Positions 1 through 8,936 of a DNA stretch of 64,000 nt are shown here, in pieces. Source of the stretch: Eubacterium sp. (GTDB taxonomy: Bacteria; Bacillota; Clostridia; Oscillospirales; Acutalibacteraceae); assembly GCA_015655975.1 (NCBI GenBank), contig DVEP01000044.1, positions 1 to 64,000 of the forward strand, written 5' to 3'. Both the position numbers and the translations under genes were made by a program. Under the pieces are notes generated by a model. That model made no database searches, was not told the DNA's origin, and saw only the letters and a list, made by a program, of their open reading frames with translations. Within the stretch, counting starts at the first letter, position 1. Every line of letters begins with the position of its first letter.

Positions 1-97
1 CCCATTTCTAAATATATCAAGGTGTTTTTATTTTGTCACTTCTTTCCTCGCTTAAGCTTTTTCTTTTCCACCTGCATAGCAGGTGGTTGCCTTTTTT
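1..97 (+). repeat. Diverged repeat with hairpin, copy 1
   Basis: This stretch resembles 35032-35100 over about 70 bases: a block starting AAGGTGTTT, then AAGCTTTTTCTT, then a hairpin. Here the hairpin is CCACCTGC-ATA-GCAGGTGG at 68-86, followed by a T-rich tail at 91-97. In the other copy the stem has different bases but still pairs, which suggests a structured RNA or element end rather than chance similarity. The block may continue left of the window. Its identity is unknown; a terminator or the end of a small mobile element are both possible. Confidence 0.45.
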
Positions 98-110
98 ACA
101 TACAAACACG

Positions 111-163
111 AAAGTCGCAAGGGTTTGACAATGTGCTGTTTGTCCTTGCGACTTTTATTTTTT
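111..163 (+). terminator. Intrinsic terminator of an upstream gene
   Basis: A 12-bp stem (111-122 with 144-155, AAAGTCGCAAGG and its complement) with a 21-nt loop is followed by a T-rich run to 165. It probably ends a transcript entering from left of the window. Confidence 0.75.
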
Positions 164-257
164 TGTTGTTGAATTGAAGTTTTGTTTATGGTATTTTAAG
201 GTAAGGCAGGGGATTTTTCAGAACACTATCCTTGCCGAATAAAAAGGAGATGACAGT

Positions 258-2081
258 GTGTTTGGTAAAAAGTTGAAAATAGCGCCGAATTACAACTATG
301 AAAAAATTTTGAAGCAAGAGACGGAAAAAGACAAAGAAGAATTTTTCCTCATTGCAGACAACGGAAAAACCGACTATACGGTAGTTGTGCCTAAAAATAT
401 TGCAAAAGATTTAATGATTGAAGTTGAACACTTTTGTGAAATTTTGCAAAAAATTACAGGTGTCGCATTTGCTGTTAAAAATGACGACGAACTGAAAACA
501 GGTGCCGAAATTGTTGTTTCAAAAACAAGCAGAGGCACATTTGAAGAAGCTGACAAAGACGGTTTCATCATTACAAGCGACAGCGACAGCATCTATATTT
601 ACGGCTGCGACGATGAAACAACGGTTTTTGCACTTTACACTTTTCTTGAAGAATATCTTGGTTGTATGTGGATTTCAAGCGATTTTGATTTCATACCGAA
701 ATTGCCTGTTATTAAACTTGTTCCGCCGAATAAAAAATACAACCCTGCTATAAAGTGGAGACTTGTACATTCACACGAAGTTTTGTACACCGATTGGTTT
801 AAAAAACTTCGTTTCAACGGCAGTATTAACAATTCGGGTAAAAACGGCGTGAAAATAAAAGGTTGGGGTACTTGGTGTCATACAGAATGGCACTATGTTT
901 CGCCTGAAAAATACTATAAAAATCACCCTAAGTATTTTTCAAGAAAAGGCGACAAAGTCGGAAAAATACATCCGGGCAGAGAAGCACTTTTGTGCCTGTC
1001 AAACCCCGATGTATATGATATTGTAAGTGAAAAGATGCAGACGGAGATTGCAGAGAAAACCGATTGCGAATATTGGGATTTCAGCGTTATGGACAGTTGG
1101 GAACTGCAAAAGGGCTGTACCTGTAAACAGTGCAAAAAGCAGAATAAAAAAGAGGGCTCGGGAATGGGCACAATGCTTCCTTTTATCAATAAACTTGCAG
1201 AAAAGTTCCCCGACAAACAAATCTCCACTCTTGCATATCACGGTTGTATAAAACCGCCGAAAAGCATTAAACCTAAAAACAATGTTGCTATTAAATTGTG
1301 CGCAATGCCCGGCAGTCAGGCTTCGTCCTATGCAGAGGGCGGAACAAAATGCTCAAATGATTTAAAAAAAACTTTGCAGGGTTGGAACAAAATCAGCAAC
1401 AATATATTCATTTGGGACTATGTCATCAACTTTAAGCACTACGCTTTGCCGTTTCCAAATCTGGCAATTCAGCAGGAAAATCAAAAGTTCTATGAGCAAA
1501 ACAATGTTAAAGGAATTTTTCATCAGTCAGCGTCAGACCCTTGCAGTGATTGTTCCGATATCAAACCGTATCTGCTTTCACACTTGATGTGGGACGGTTC
1601 CGATTTTGATGTTCAGTCGTTTTTAAACAATTATTTTGCCGTTTATTTCGGCAAGTCTGCAAAATATATTGCCGAATATATGGAAAAATGTTCCGAAGAG
1701 TTCTATAAGTCGCAAAAAGAACTCGGAATATATGATTTCCCTATAAAGCACAGCAACGGCTATCTTTCAAAGAAAAATATCAAATTCTATTTAGAATGCT
1801 TTGAAAAGGCGGAGCAAACGGCAGAAAACGATGAGTTTTTGTACAGAGTAAAAAAAGCAAAATTGCCTGTGCTCTACGCTAAAATGATGGAGTTTTCACG
1901 CGACATTTCAGGTAAAAAACAGGCTTCAAAAGAGTTCTTTGAAATTGCAAGGAAAATAGGATTTAAGTCCGTTACGGAAGTCGGGTTTTCAGTCGATGAT
2001 TTTGAAAAATACTACAATCACAGATTGAACCTTTCCGAAAAAATTCCGTTTTATTTTATTACAAATCATAAGTATAAATAA
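258..2081 (+). CDS. DUF4838 domain-containing protein
   Basis: A 607-residue protein resembling the DUF4838 family, proteins of unknown reaction usually grouped with glycoside-hydrolase-like folds (an N-terminal alpha/beta domain like that of alpha-glucuronidases, then a barrel). Consistent features are the N-terminal VVVPKNIAKD and FALYTFLEEYLGC region (to about residue 140), and a central WDFSVMDSW stretch followed by a CTCKQC cluster near residues 286-291. I see no signal peptide, so it is probably cytoplasmic, which is unusual for this family. The start is a GTG at 258, seven bases after AAAGGAGA. It is monocistronic between two terminators. Substrate unknown. Confidence 0.7.
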   Translation: MFGKKLKIAPNYNYEKILKQETEKDKEEFFLIADNGKTDYTVVVPKNIAKDLMIEVEHFCEILQKITGVAFAVKNDDELKTGAEIVVSKTSRGTFEEADKDGFIITSDSDSIYIYGCDDETTVFALYTFLEEYLGCMWISSDFDFIPKLPVIKLVPPNKKYNPAIKWRLVHSHEVLYTDWFKKLRFNGSINNSGKNGVKIKGWGTWCHTEWHYVSPEKYYKNHPKYFSRKGDKVGKIHPGREALLCLSNPDVYDIVSEKMQTEIAEKTDCEYWDFSVMDSWELQKGCTCKQCKKQNKKEGSGMGTMLPFINKLAEKFPDKQISTLAYHGCIKPPKSIKPKNNVAIKLCAMPGSQASSYAEGGTKCSNDLKKTLQGWNKISNNIFIWDYVINFKHYALPFPNLAIQQENQKFYEQNNVKGIFHQSASDPCSDCSDIKPYLLSHLMWDGSDFDVQSFLNNYFAVYFGKSAKYIAEYMEKCSEEFYKSQKELGIYDFPIKHSNGYLSKKNIKFYLECFEKAEQTAENDEFLYRVKKAKLPVLYAKMMEFSRDISGKKQASKEFFEIARKIGFKSVTEVGFSVDDFEKYYNHRLNLSEKIPFYFITNHKYK

Positions 2082-2087
2082 AAATTT

Positions 2088-2116
2088 AACCCGCAGAGTT
2101 TTTACTTTGCGGGCAT
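2088..2116. terminator. Bidirectional terminator
   Basis: The stem CCCGCAGAG/CTTTGCGGG (one G-T pair) has A-rich sequence on the left and T-rich on the right, so it can serve both converging genes: the DUF4838 gene (+) and the MerR gene (-). Confidence 0.75.
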
Positions 2117-2119
2117 TTT

Positions 2120-2935
2120 TCATTTTATTCTTATATCTATTTGAGTGATATACTCATTTATTGAGTTTATAGATGTTTCATTTATTCCGATTTCGTACGA
2201 ACAGTCGCCGAGTTCTATTTTGTTTTCTTTTGCAAAGTTGAGCATTTTTTTGTAAACATTCGGAATTTTGTCCCATTCTCCGACATTATAAGCCCTTAAA
2301 TATTTGCTTTTCGGCACAACCGTTATTCCGCTTTTTGATTTTATATTCGGAATGTTTACAAATATTCCGCAGTAAGTTTCAAAATCACCTTTTTTCAGGT
2401 TATCGACAGAAATTACGGAACCGTAAGTTGCTTTGCCGAGTCGCTCAACATTGTGCTTTTTCAATTCTTTGATGATTGTTCCTATTTCTTTTTCATAGGT
2501 TTCATTGTCCGAAGAGTTGATTATTATTAAATTTTGCGCTTCTTTCTCTACGATTTTTATTTCGTCTAAATCACTGTTTAAAATATATTCAACATCGCTT
2601 TTTTGTTTTATCAGCGATTTTTTTATTTTTTGAAGTCGTAAAATTTCAGTGGTTACGGCGTCAATTTCACGGGTTAAAATATCATTTAAGTTTTCTGCCG
2701 AACGGTTTTCTATATATTCTTTGATGGTTTTAAGCGGAATATTCAGGTCTTTCAGCATTAAAATCAGTTCGAGAGTGGAACTTTGGTAATATGTATAGTA
2801 CCTGTAACCGTTTTCTTTTATGACGGCAGGTTTAAATAAATCTATCTCGTCATACCACATAAGAGTTTTTTTATTAATTCCGTGAAGCGATGCAAATTGA
2901 CCTATTGTGAAAAATGTTTTTTCATTGAATGTCAT
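2120..2935 (-). CDS. MerR-family regulator with GyrI-like effector domain
   Basis: A 271-residue transcription regulator. The N-terminus has the MerR winged helix: TIGQFASLHGINKKTLMWYD at residues 11-30, then the wing GYRYYTYYQ. A coiled-coil dimer helix rich in Lys, Leu and Glu follows (about 75-120), and residues about 125-271 resemble the GyrI/BmrR-type small-molecule pocket. Such proteins bind a lipophilic or cationic ligand and activate by untwisting a promoter with an overlong spacer. Exactly such a promoter lies upstream and drives the divergent acetyltransferase, so that gene is the likely target. The start has an AGGGGG ribosome site. The ligand cannot be read from the sequence. Confidence 0.85.
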   Translation of the reverse strand: MTFNEKTFFTIGQFASLHGINKKTLMWYDEIDLFKPAVIKENGYRYYTYYQSSTLELILMLKDLNIPLKTIKEYIENRSAENLNDILTREIDAVTTEILRLQKIKKSLIKQKSDVEYILNSDLDEIKIVEKEAQNLIIINSSDNETYEKEIGTIIKELKKHNVERLGKATYGSVISVDNLKKGDFETYCGIFVNIPNIKSKSGITVVPKSKYLRAYNVGEWDKIPNVYKKMLNFAKENKIELGDCSYEIGINETSINSINEYITQIDIRIK

Positions 2936-2950
2936 TTTAAAAACCCCCTA

Positions 2951-2993
2951 TTGACATTACAGTTACTGTACGGTTTATTATATTATTTGTCAA
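2951..2993. promoter_or_regulatory. Divergent MerR operator with two promoters
   Basis: On the + strand, TTGACA (2951-2956) and TATTAT (2976-2981) are 19 bp apart, the spacing typical of MerR-activated promoters. A perfect 13-bp palindrome, TACAGT-T-ACTGTA (2958-2970), sits in the spacer. On the - strand, TTGACA (2988-2993) is 17 bp from TACAGT (2965-2970), giving a normal merR promoter whose -10 box is half of the palindrome. Inference: the regulator represses itself and activates the acetyltransferase. Confidence 0.88.
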
Positions 2994-3028
2994 CAGGAAT
3001 ATCAACTGAAATTGTTGAAAGGAAGAAA

Positions 3029-3670
3029 ATGTTTATGGAAAATTTAAAAAGTAAAATTATACTGCGTGATTTGAATGAAAATGATTTTGAAGACATTGAA
3101 AAAATCATTTCAGATACTTGGCACTACAATGATTTTTGTTCGCAGGGCAATGCTAAAAAACTGTCGCAAATTTTTCTTTACAGTTGTCTTGTCAAACAGA
3201 GTTTTGCAAAAGTTGCCGAATTGAACGGTAAAGCCGTAGGAATTATAATAGGAAGACACGACGCGTCTTATAAAAAAAGTTTCAGGTATATATGGAAATC
3301 GGCAGTCAAAACAGCGTCGTTGGTGAGTAAAAAATCGGGCAGAAAAGCTGCAAAAATATTTTTGGGAGTTAACGGGATTGACAAAGAATTGCTCAAAGAG
3401 TGCAACAAAAAATTCGACGGCGAAGCGGTATTTTTTGCGGTCGGTGCAGAGTGCAGAGGCTGCGGAGTGGGCAAAATTCTTTTCAACTCTTTTGTTGAAT
3501 ATATGAAAGATAAAAAAGCCGACAATTTCTTTTTGTTTACCGACACTTCGTGCAACTATAAGTTTTACGAGCATCAAAATCTTGTCAGACACGGACAAAA
3601 AGAAATGCAGATTGAACTCGGCAATAAAAAAGAAAATATGCAGTTTTTTATTTACGAATGTAATTTATAA
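3029..3670 (+). CDS. GNAT-family N-acetyltransferase, MerR-controlled
   Basis: A 213-residue acetyl-CoA-dependent N-acetyltransferase. The acetyl-CoA loop RGCGVGK (about residues 142-148) follows the beta strand EAVFFAVGAEC, as in GNAT motif A, and the motif B-like YKFYEHQNLVRHG lies near the end. An open frame extends upstream to 2882, but that would run through the promoter and merR. The ATG at 3029, or the one at 3035, after GAAAGGAAG is the credible start. Transcription is expected from the MerR-type promoter about 50 bp upstream, suggesting a detoxification role (modifying a compound sensed by the regulator). Substrate unknown. Confidence 0.82.
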   Translation: MFMENLKSKIILRDLNENDFEDIEKIISDTWHYNDFCSQGNAKKLSQIFLYSCLVKQSFAKVAELNGKAVGIIIGRHDASYKKSFRYIWKSAVKTASLVSKKSGRKAAKIFLGVNGIDKELLKECNKKFDGEAVFFAVGAECRGCGVGKILFNSFVEYMKDKKADNFFLFTDTSCNYKFYEHQNLVRHGQKEMQIELGNKKENMQFFIYECNL

Positions 3671-3766
3671 AATTTTACTAAACCTCTTTTTGCTTAATTG
3701 TACAAAAATCAACTTTAAATTTATATTATATTTATAAATAATATTTTTCAGATTGCCGTTTTTCTA

Positions 3767-3795
3767 TTGAATGTTTGAAAATTATGCTTTATAAT
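3767..3795 (+). promoter_or_regulatory. Promoter of pyk
   Basis: TTGAAT (3767-3772), a 17-bp spacer and TATAAT (3790-3795), about 55 bp before the pyk start codon. Confidence 0.75.
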
Positions 3796-3849
3796 TAAGT
3801 TGAAGAAATTTGGATTTCTTACAATCATTTAACAAGGGAAGCATAAATA

Positions 3850-5274
3850 ATGTATTCTAAATTCAGAAAAACAAAAATTATTTGTACTGTCGGACCGGCA
3901 ACTGATAATGACGATATTATGAGAAAACTTATGCAAAGCGGTATGAACTGCGCAAGGTTTAATTTTTCTCACGGTGACTATAATGAACACAGAAAAAGAT
4001 TTGAACAGATTGAAAAGTTGAGAAGTGAATTGGGCTTGCCTATTGCAACAATGCTCGATACAAAAGGCCCGGAAGTGAGAACGGGACTTTTCAAGGATGG
4101 CTATGCAATACTGAAAAAAGGCTCAAAATTCACTTTAACTACAGAAGAAGTTGAGGGCAACTCTGAAATTTGTTCCGTAACATACGCAAACCTTCCGAAA
4201 GAAGTGAAAACAGGTTCGTTCATTTTGGTTGATGACGGTCTCATTTCTTTAGAGGTTACGGGTACAGATGATAAAAATGTATATTGTAAAGTGCTTGACG
4301 GCGGAATGATAAAAAACAGAAAGGGTATCAATGTTCCAAATGTTACTCTCGCAATGCCGTATTTGAGCCAAAAAGATATAGCAGACCTTCAGTTCGGAGC
4401 AGAGATGAAGTTTGACTATATTGCAGCTTCTTTTGTAAGAACAGCAGCCGATATTGATTATTTGAGAAATTTTACAAAATCACTCGGTTGGCAAAATGTA
4501 AGAATTGTAGCAAAAGTTGAAAACGGCGACGCTATAAAAAATATAGATGAAATCATCAAGGCGGCAGACGGCGTAATGGTTGCAAGAGGCGACCTCGGTG
4601 TTGAAGTTCCGTTTGAAAAAATTCCGAGTTTACAAAAGAAAATAATTAAAAAGTGCGCAGATTCAGGTAAACATGTAATTACTGCTACTCAAATGCTCGA
4701 TTCAATGATAAACAATCCAAGACCTACAAGAGCGGAGATAACCGATGTTGCAAATGCTGTCTATGACGGCACTTCGGCAATTATGCTAAGCGGAGAAACC
4801 GCAGCAGGCAAAAATCCTGTTGAGGCTGTTCGTGTTATGGACGCAATTGCAAGAGCAACGGAAAGTGAGATTGACTATAAGCAAAACTTTGAGGTTGGAA
4901 GTCTTGACTTTGAAAGAGATATTACAAGCGCTATTTCTCACGCAACAGTTACTACTGCGCATGATTTAAATGCAAGTATCATCACTGTTACAAAGTCAGG
5001 TATTACGGCAAGAAGCATATCGAAGTACAGACCTGAAAGCGTAATTATCGGTTGTACTACAAGCGATGTTGTTTTCAGACAGATGAACTTGTCATGGGGT
5101 ATTGTTCCTGTAATGTGTGAAGAAAAAAATAATACCGATGAACTTTTTAACCATGCAGTTGAGGTCAGCCTTGCTAATAATCTGATAGAAAAAGGCGATG
5201 CGGTTGTAATTACTGCAGGCGTACCGCTCGGACAGGCAGGAACAACAAATATGTTGAAAGTTCAACAAATATAA
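3850..5274 (+). CDS. pyk: Pyruvate kinase
   Basis: A 474-residue glycolytic enzyme converting phosphoenolpyruvate and ADP to pyruvate and ATP in the cytoplasm. Diagnostic blocks are KTKIICTVGPA at the N-terminus, MLDTKGPEVRTG (about 65-76), AKVENGD (about 221, with the catalytic Lys), VARGDLGVE (about 244, metal binding) and TATQMLDSM (about 278). The length fits the compact type without the C-terminal PEP-utiliser-like domain of Bacillus pyruvate kinase. The start ATG follows AAGGGAAG. Monocistronic: own promoter at 3767-3795 and own terminator at 5319. Confidence 0.97.
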   Translation: MYSKFRKTKIICTVGPATDNDDIMRKLMQSGMNCARFNFSHGDYNEHRKRFEQIEKLRSELGLPIATMLDTKGPEVRTGLFKDGYAILKKGSKFTLTTEEVEGNSEICSVTYANLPKEVKTGSFILVDDGLISLEVTGTDDKNVYCKVLDGGMIKNRKGINVPNVTLAMPYLSQKDIADLQFGAEMKFDYIAASFVRTAADIDYLRNFTKSLGWQNVRIVAKVENGDAIKNIDEIIKAADGVMVARGDLGVEVPFEKIPSLQKKIIKKCADSGKHVITATQMLDSMINNPRPTRAEITDVANAVYDGTSAIMLSGETAAGKNPVEAVRVMDAIARATESEIDYKQNFEVGSLDFERDITSAISHATVTTAHDLNASIITVTKSGITARSISKYRPESVIIGCTTSDVVFRQMNLSWGIVPVMCEEKNNTDELFNHAVEVSLANNLIEKGDAVVITAGVPLGQAGTTNMLKVQQI

Positions 5275-5318
5275 ATATAATAGATATAATAACAAATATA
5301 ATTAAGAAATATTGTGAA

Positions 5319-5356
5319 AATCTCATTGCAAGCCATTTTGCAGTGGGATTTTTTGT
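5319..5356 (+). terminator. Terminator of pyk
   Basis: A 12-bp stem (5319-5330 with 5339-5350, two G-T pairs) with an 8-nt loop, followed by a T run. Confidence 0.85.
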
Positions 5357-5437
5357 TTTTGTGAAAAGTGTACAAAAATAGCAAATTGGATTTATTGAAA
5401 ATATCTATGTAACAGAAATTTAATTGTTTATTCATTA

Positions 5438-5466
5438 TTGACCGTTTGTCGAAAATAATGTATATT
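5438..5466 (+). promoter_or_regulatory. Promoter of livK
   Basis: TTGACC (5438-5443), 17 bp, TATATT (5461-5466), about 80 bp upstream of livK. Confidence 0.65.
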
Positions 5467-5545
5467 TATAATTAGAATTTGACTGATTATTTTATTATGC
5501 CAAATATTACGCCAAAAAACCTTAGAAAACGGAGGAAATGACACA

Positions 5546-6715
5546 ATGAAAAAGAAAATCACAAAAATCCTCTCTGTTGTTCTTGCAGTTGCAATGATTA
5601 CAGCTTGTTTTGCAGCTTGCTCAAATAAGAACTCAGACAAGGACACAAGCGCAAACACCACTTTTAAAATCGGTTCTATCGGACCGCTTACAGGCGACAA
5701 TGCACTCTATGGTATGGCTGTTCAACACGGCGCTCAGCTTGCAGTAGATGAAATCAATGCCGCAGGCGGTATCAACGGTGTACAAATTGAGTTTAAAATG
5801 GAAGATGACCAGGCAGATACAGAAAAATCTGTAAACGCATACAATTCTCTCAAAGACTGGGGTATGCAAATGCTTATGGGTACTGTTACAAGCACTGCTT
5901 GTATAGGTGTTGCAGAAGAAACATACAATGACAAGATGTTTATGCTTACACCGAGCGGTACGGCAGTTGACTGTGTAAAATACGACAATGCTTTTCGTGT
6001 TTGCTATTCTGACCCTAACCAAGGAAGCGCTTCGGCAGACTATATTGCTAAACAGGGACTTGCAAAGAAAATTTTTGCTATCTATGACAGTTCAAGCGCT
6101 TATTCGGCAGGTATATATGAAAAGTTCTATACACAGGCTCAGGCAAACGGTTTGACAGTTGAATCCGCTTCATTTACTGCTGACAGTAACAAAGACTTCA
6201 GCGTTCAGCTTCAACAGGCAAAGACTTTCGGCGCAGAGCTCATTTTCCTTCCTATTTATTTCTCAGAGGCTTCATTAATTCTTACTCAGGCTTCAAAACT
6301 CGGTATGGATGTTAAGTTCTTCGGCTGCGACGGACTCGACGGTATTTTAAGCGTTCAAAACTTTGACACTTCTCTTGCAGAGGGTGTAATGCTTCTTACT
6401 CCTTTCGCTGCAATTTCTGAAGATGAAAGAACACAAAAATTTGTTGAAGACTATAAAAAAGCGTTCAACAACGAAGTACCTATTCAGTTTGCAGCAGACG
6501 CTTACGACGCTATTTATGCTATAAAAGCAGCAGCAGAAAAAGCGGCAATCAAACCAAATATGCAAGTTGATGAAATTTGTGAGGCAATGAAAAAATCAAT
6601 GCTTGAAATTGAGTTGGACGGTCTTACAGGTAAAATGACTTGGAATGCAGACGGCGAACCGAACAAAGAACCTAAAGGTATGATTATTAAAAACGGTCAA
6701 TATGTTGCTATGTAA
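5546..6715 (+). CDS. livK: Branched-chain amino-acid ABC transporter, substrate-binding lipoprotein
   Basis: A 389-residue lipoprotein of the Leu/Ile/Val-binding family. It has a positively charged N-terminus, a hydrophobic core and a lipobox; ITAC (Cys21) fits the consensus better than FAAC (Cys25). The mature start IGSIGPLTGDNALYGMAVQH and QLAVDEINAAGG are typical of periplasmic-binding-protein-like I receptors (Peripla_BP_6). It would capture amino acids at the membrane surface for the LivHMGF complex encoded next. It has its own promoter, a strong GGAGG site and its own terminator, so it can be expressed above the rest of the transporter. The exact ligand is inferred from family only. Confidence 0.92.
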   Translation: MKKKITKILSVVLAVAMITACFAACSNKNSDKDTSANTTFKIGSIGPLTGDNALYGMAVQHGAQLAVDEINAAGGINGVQIEFKMEDDQADTEKSVNAYNSLKDWGMQMLMGTVTSTACIGVAEETYNDKMFMLTPSGTAVDCVKYDNAFRVCYSDPNQGSASADYIAKQGLAKKIFAIYDSSSAYSAGIYEKFYTQAQANGLTVESASFTADSNKDFSVQLQQAKTFGAELIFLPIYFSEASLILTQASKLGMDVKFFGCDGLDGILSVQNFDTSLAEGVMLLTPFAAISEDERTQKFVEDYKKAFNNEVPIQFAADAYDAIYAIKAAAEKAAIKPNMQVDEICEAMKKSMLEIELDGLTGKMTWNADGEPNKEPKGMIIKNGQYVAM

Positions 6716-6726
6716 TAGTTGACTTG

Positions 6727-6756
6727 AAAGTCGGGGCAAAGTTGTCCCGACTTTTT
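6727..6756 (+). terminator. Terminator between livK and livH
   Basis: The stem AAAGTCGGG/CCCGACTTT (6727-6735 with 6746-6754) is followed by a T run. It separates livK from the permease genes. Confidence 0.85.
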
Positions 6757-6840
6757 ATTTATATCAAATTAATGATATTTTTAAATTTTTTTACTGTTTT
6801 TTTATTGCAATATTATTAGATATTTTGTTGTTTTTGTATA

Positions 6841-6869
6841 TTGTTAAAAATATTTTATTATGATATACT
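6841..6869 (+). promoter_or_regulatory. Promoter of livHMGF
   Basis: TTGTTA (6841-6846), 17 bp, TATACT (6864-6869), with an extended -10 (TGA just before it). It lies 78 bp upstream of livH, so the permease genes do not depend on readthrough from livK. Confidence 0.75.
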
Positions 6870-6947
6870 ATTTAACATTACTTGTTTAAAGTTTTAATAT
6901 GCTAAATCGTGTAAATTTTTGCAACATTTGAAACAGAAAAGGAGAGT

Positions 6948-7835
6948 GTGAATTTGGAATTTTTATCCTATTTAATTACCGGAATAAGTCTCGGCAGTAT
7001 ATATGCGATTATTGCTCTTGGCTATACAATGGTTTACGGTATTGCAAAAATGCTTAACTTTGCACACGGCGATGTAATTATGGTCGGCGCATTTGTAGTT
7101 TACTACGCTTGCAGCGGCGCAAATATTAACCCTGTGATTGCAGTGCTCATTTCAATGGCAGTTTGTACTCTGCTCGGCGTCATTATCGAACGACTTGCTT
7201 ACAGACCGCTCAGAAATGCAACCCCGCTTGCAGTTTTAATTACTGCTATCGGTGTAAGCTATTTGTTGCAAAACACAGCTCTTCTTATGTTTGGAGCAAA
7301 TACAAAGTCATTTACTTCTGTAATTAAAATTCCTGCTTTAAAATTGGCAGGCGGCGAACTTGTTATCACAGGCGAAACAATCGCTACAATTTTGATTTGT
7401 ATTTTAATTATGATTTCGCTTACTCTTTTTGTTAACAAAACAAAACCGGGCAGAGCAATGCTCGCTGTTTCCGAAGATAAAGGCGCGGCTCAGCTTATGG
7501 GTGTAAATGTAAACGGAACTATCGCAATGACTTTTGCAATAGGTTCTGCACTTGCGGCTGTTGCAGGTGTTCTTCTTTGTTCTGCATACCCGACGCTTAC
7601 TCCGTACACAGGCGCAATGCCGGGCATAAAAGCTTTTGTTGCGGCAGTTTTCGGCGGTATAGGTTCAATCCCGGGCGCTATGGTAGGCGGTATTCTTCTC
7701 GGTATCATCGAGTGCTTCGGAAAAGGATATATTTCTTCTCAGCTTGCAGACGCTATTGTGTTTGCTTCACTCATCATAGTTCTTGTTGTAAAACCGACAG
7801 GTATTTTCGGCAAGAAAATTACAGAAAAGGTTTAA
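6948..7835 (+). CDS. livH: Branched-chain amino-acid ABC transporter permease LivH
   Basis: A 295-residue integral membrane protein with about eight hydrophobic segments. The N-terminal block GISLGSIYAIIALGYTMVYG and the following MLNFAHGDV are characteristic of LivH. It forms the membrane channel with LivM. The start is GTG at 6948, only about three bases after AAAAGGAGA. A TTG at 6954 has better spacing and may be the true start. It is the first gene of a four-gene transporter operon: 15 bp to livM, then tight or overlapping junctions. Confidence 0.92.
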   Translation: MNLEFLSYLITGISLGSIYAIIALGYTMVYGIAKMLNFAHGDVIMVGAFVVYYACSGANINPVIAVLISMAVCTLLGVIIERLAYRPLRNATPLAVLITAIGVSYLLQNTALLMFGANTKSFTSVIKIPALKLAGGELVITGETIATILICILIMISLTLFVNKTKPGRAMLAVSEDKGAAQLMGVNVNGTIAMTFAIGSALAAVAGVLLCSAYPTLTPYTGAMPGIKAFVAAVFGGIGSIPGAMVGGILLGIIECFGKGYISSQLADAIVFASLIIVLVVKPTGIFGKKITEKV

Positions 7836-7850
7836 GGAGGTGCGTATATA

Positions 7851-8936
7851 ATGGCTAATTTTAAAACACCTCTTAAAAAGAGTGAAAAAAACAATCTTAT
7901 AACATACGCACTTTTGATTTTAACATTTATCATTGTCCAGTCGCTGAACGCAACAGGCAATGTTTCAAGTCTTGTTGAAGGTCTTTTGGTGCCTCTTTGT
8001 GTATATGTCATCGCAGCGGTTTCTTTAAACCTTACGGTAGGCGTTCTCGGAGAACTCAGTCTCGGACACGCAGGTTTTATGTGCGTAGGTGCATTTTCGA
8101 GTTCGTTTTTCTCGGTTTGCACAAGGCAGATAATAACTGTCGATTGGCTCAGATTTATTATCGCTATTTTTATCGGCGGATTGGTTGCGGCAATTTTCGG
8201 ATTGCTTATAGGTATTCCGGTTCTCCGTTTGAGAGGCGATTATCTCGCAATCGTTACGCTTGCATTCGGCGAAATTATTAAAAATGTAATGAATGTTTTA
8301 TATGTGGGCGTTGACTCTCACGGTATCCATTTTTCAACTACAAGTTCGATGGCGCTTGGTCTTGAGCCAGACGGCAGAGTCATCATTAACGGTGCGCTCG
8401 GCATTACGGGTACGCCTAAAGATTCAAACTTTGTTATAGGTTTTATTCTTGTTTTAATCACTGTTTTCGTTACGCTTAACCTCATTAATTCAAGAGCCGG
8501 CAGAGCAATTATGGCTATCAGAGACAACAGAATTGCGGCAGAATCACTCGGTATAAACATTACAAAATACAAACTCTATGCATTCATCATCTCTGCATTT
8601 TTCGCAGGTATTGCAGGTGTTTTGTATTCGCACAACCTCTCAAGTTTGACTGCTACAACAAACAATTTCGGCTACAATATGTCTATTTCAATACTTGTTT
8701 TTGTTGTTCTCGGCGGTATCGGAAATATCAGAGGTTCTGTAATTGCCGCAGTTGTTCTTACACTTCTTCCCGAAGTGCTGCGTTCTCTCAACGATTACAG
8801 AATGCTCATCTATTCTATAGTTCTTATTCTTATGATGCTCTTCTCGTCAAGTCCGCAAATGATTGCTCTTCGTGAAAAGTATTCTTTGAAAAAATTGTTC
8901 AATAAAAATAAAAGCAAAAAGGAGGCTGCTGAATAA
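7851..8936 (+). CDS. livM: Branched-chain amino-acid ABC transporter permease LivM
   Basis: A 361-residue membrane permease, partner of LivH. LivM-type blocks are LNLTVGVLGELSLGHAGFMCVG, in the second to third membrane segments, IPVLRLRGDYLAIVTLAFGE, the cytoplasmic coupling region, and SRAGRAIMAIRDNRIAAE. The Lys-rich C-terminal tail (KNKSKKEAAE) is cytoplasmic. The start ATG follows TAAGGAGG. The stop codon shares one base with the livG start (TAATG), so translation is probably coupled. Confidence 0.93.
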   Translation: MANFKTPLKKSEKNNLITYALLILTFIIVQSLNATGNVSSLVEGLLVPLCVYVIAAVSLNLTVGVLGELSLGHAGFMCVGAFSSSFFSVCTRQIITVDWLRFIIAIFIGGLVAAIFGLLIGIPVLRLRGDYLAIVTLAFGEIIKNVMNVLYVGVDSHGIHFSTTSSMALGLEPDGRVIINGALGITGTPKDSNFVIGFILVLITVFVTLNLINSRAGRAIMAIRDNRIAAESLGINITKYKLYAFIISAFFAGIAGVLYSHNLSSLTATTNNFGYNMSISILVFVVLGGIGNIRGSVIAAVVLTLLPEVLRSLNDYRMLIYSIVLILMMLFSSSPQMIALREKYSLKKLFNKNKSKKEAAE

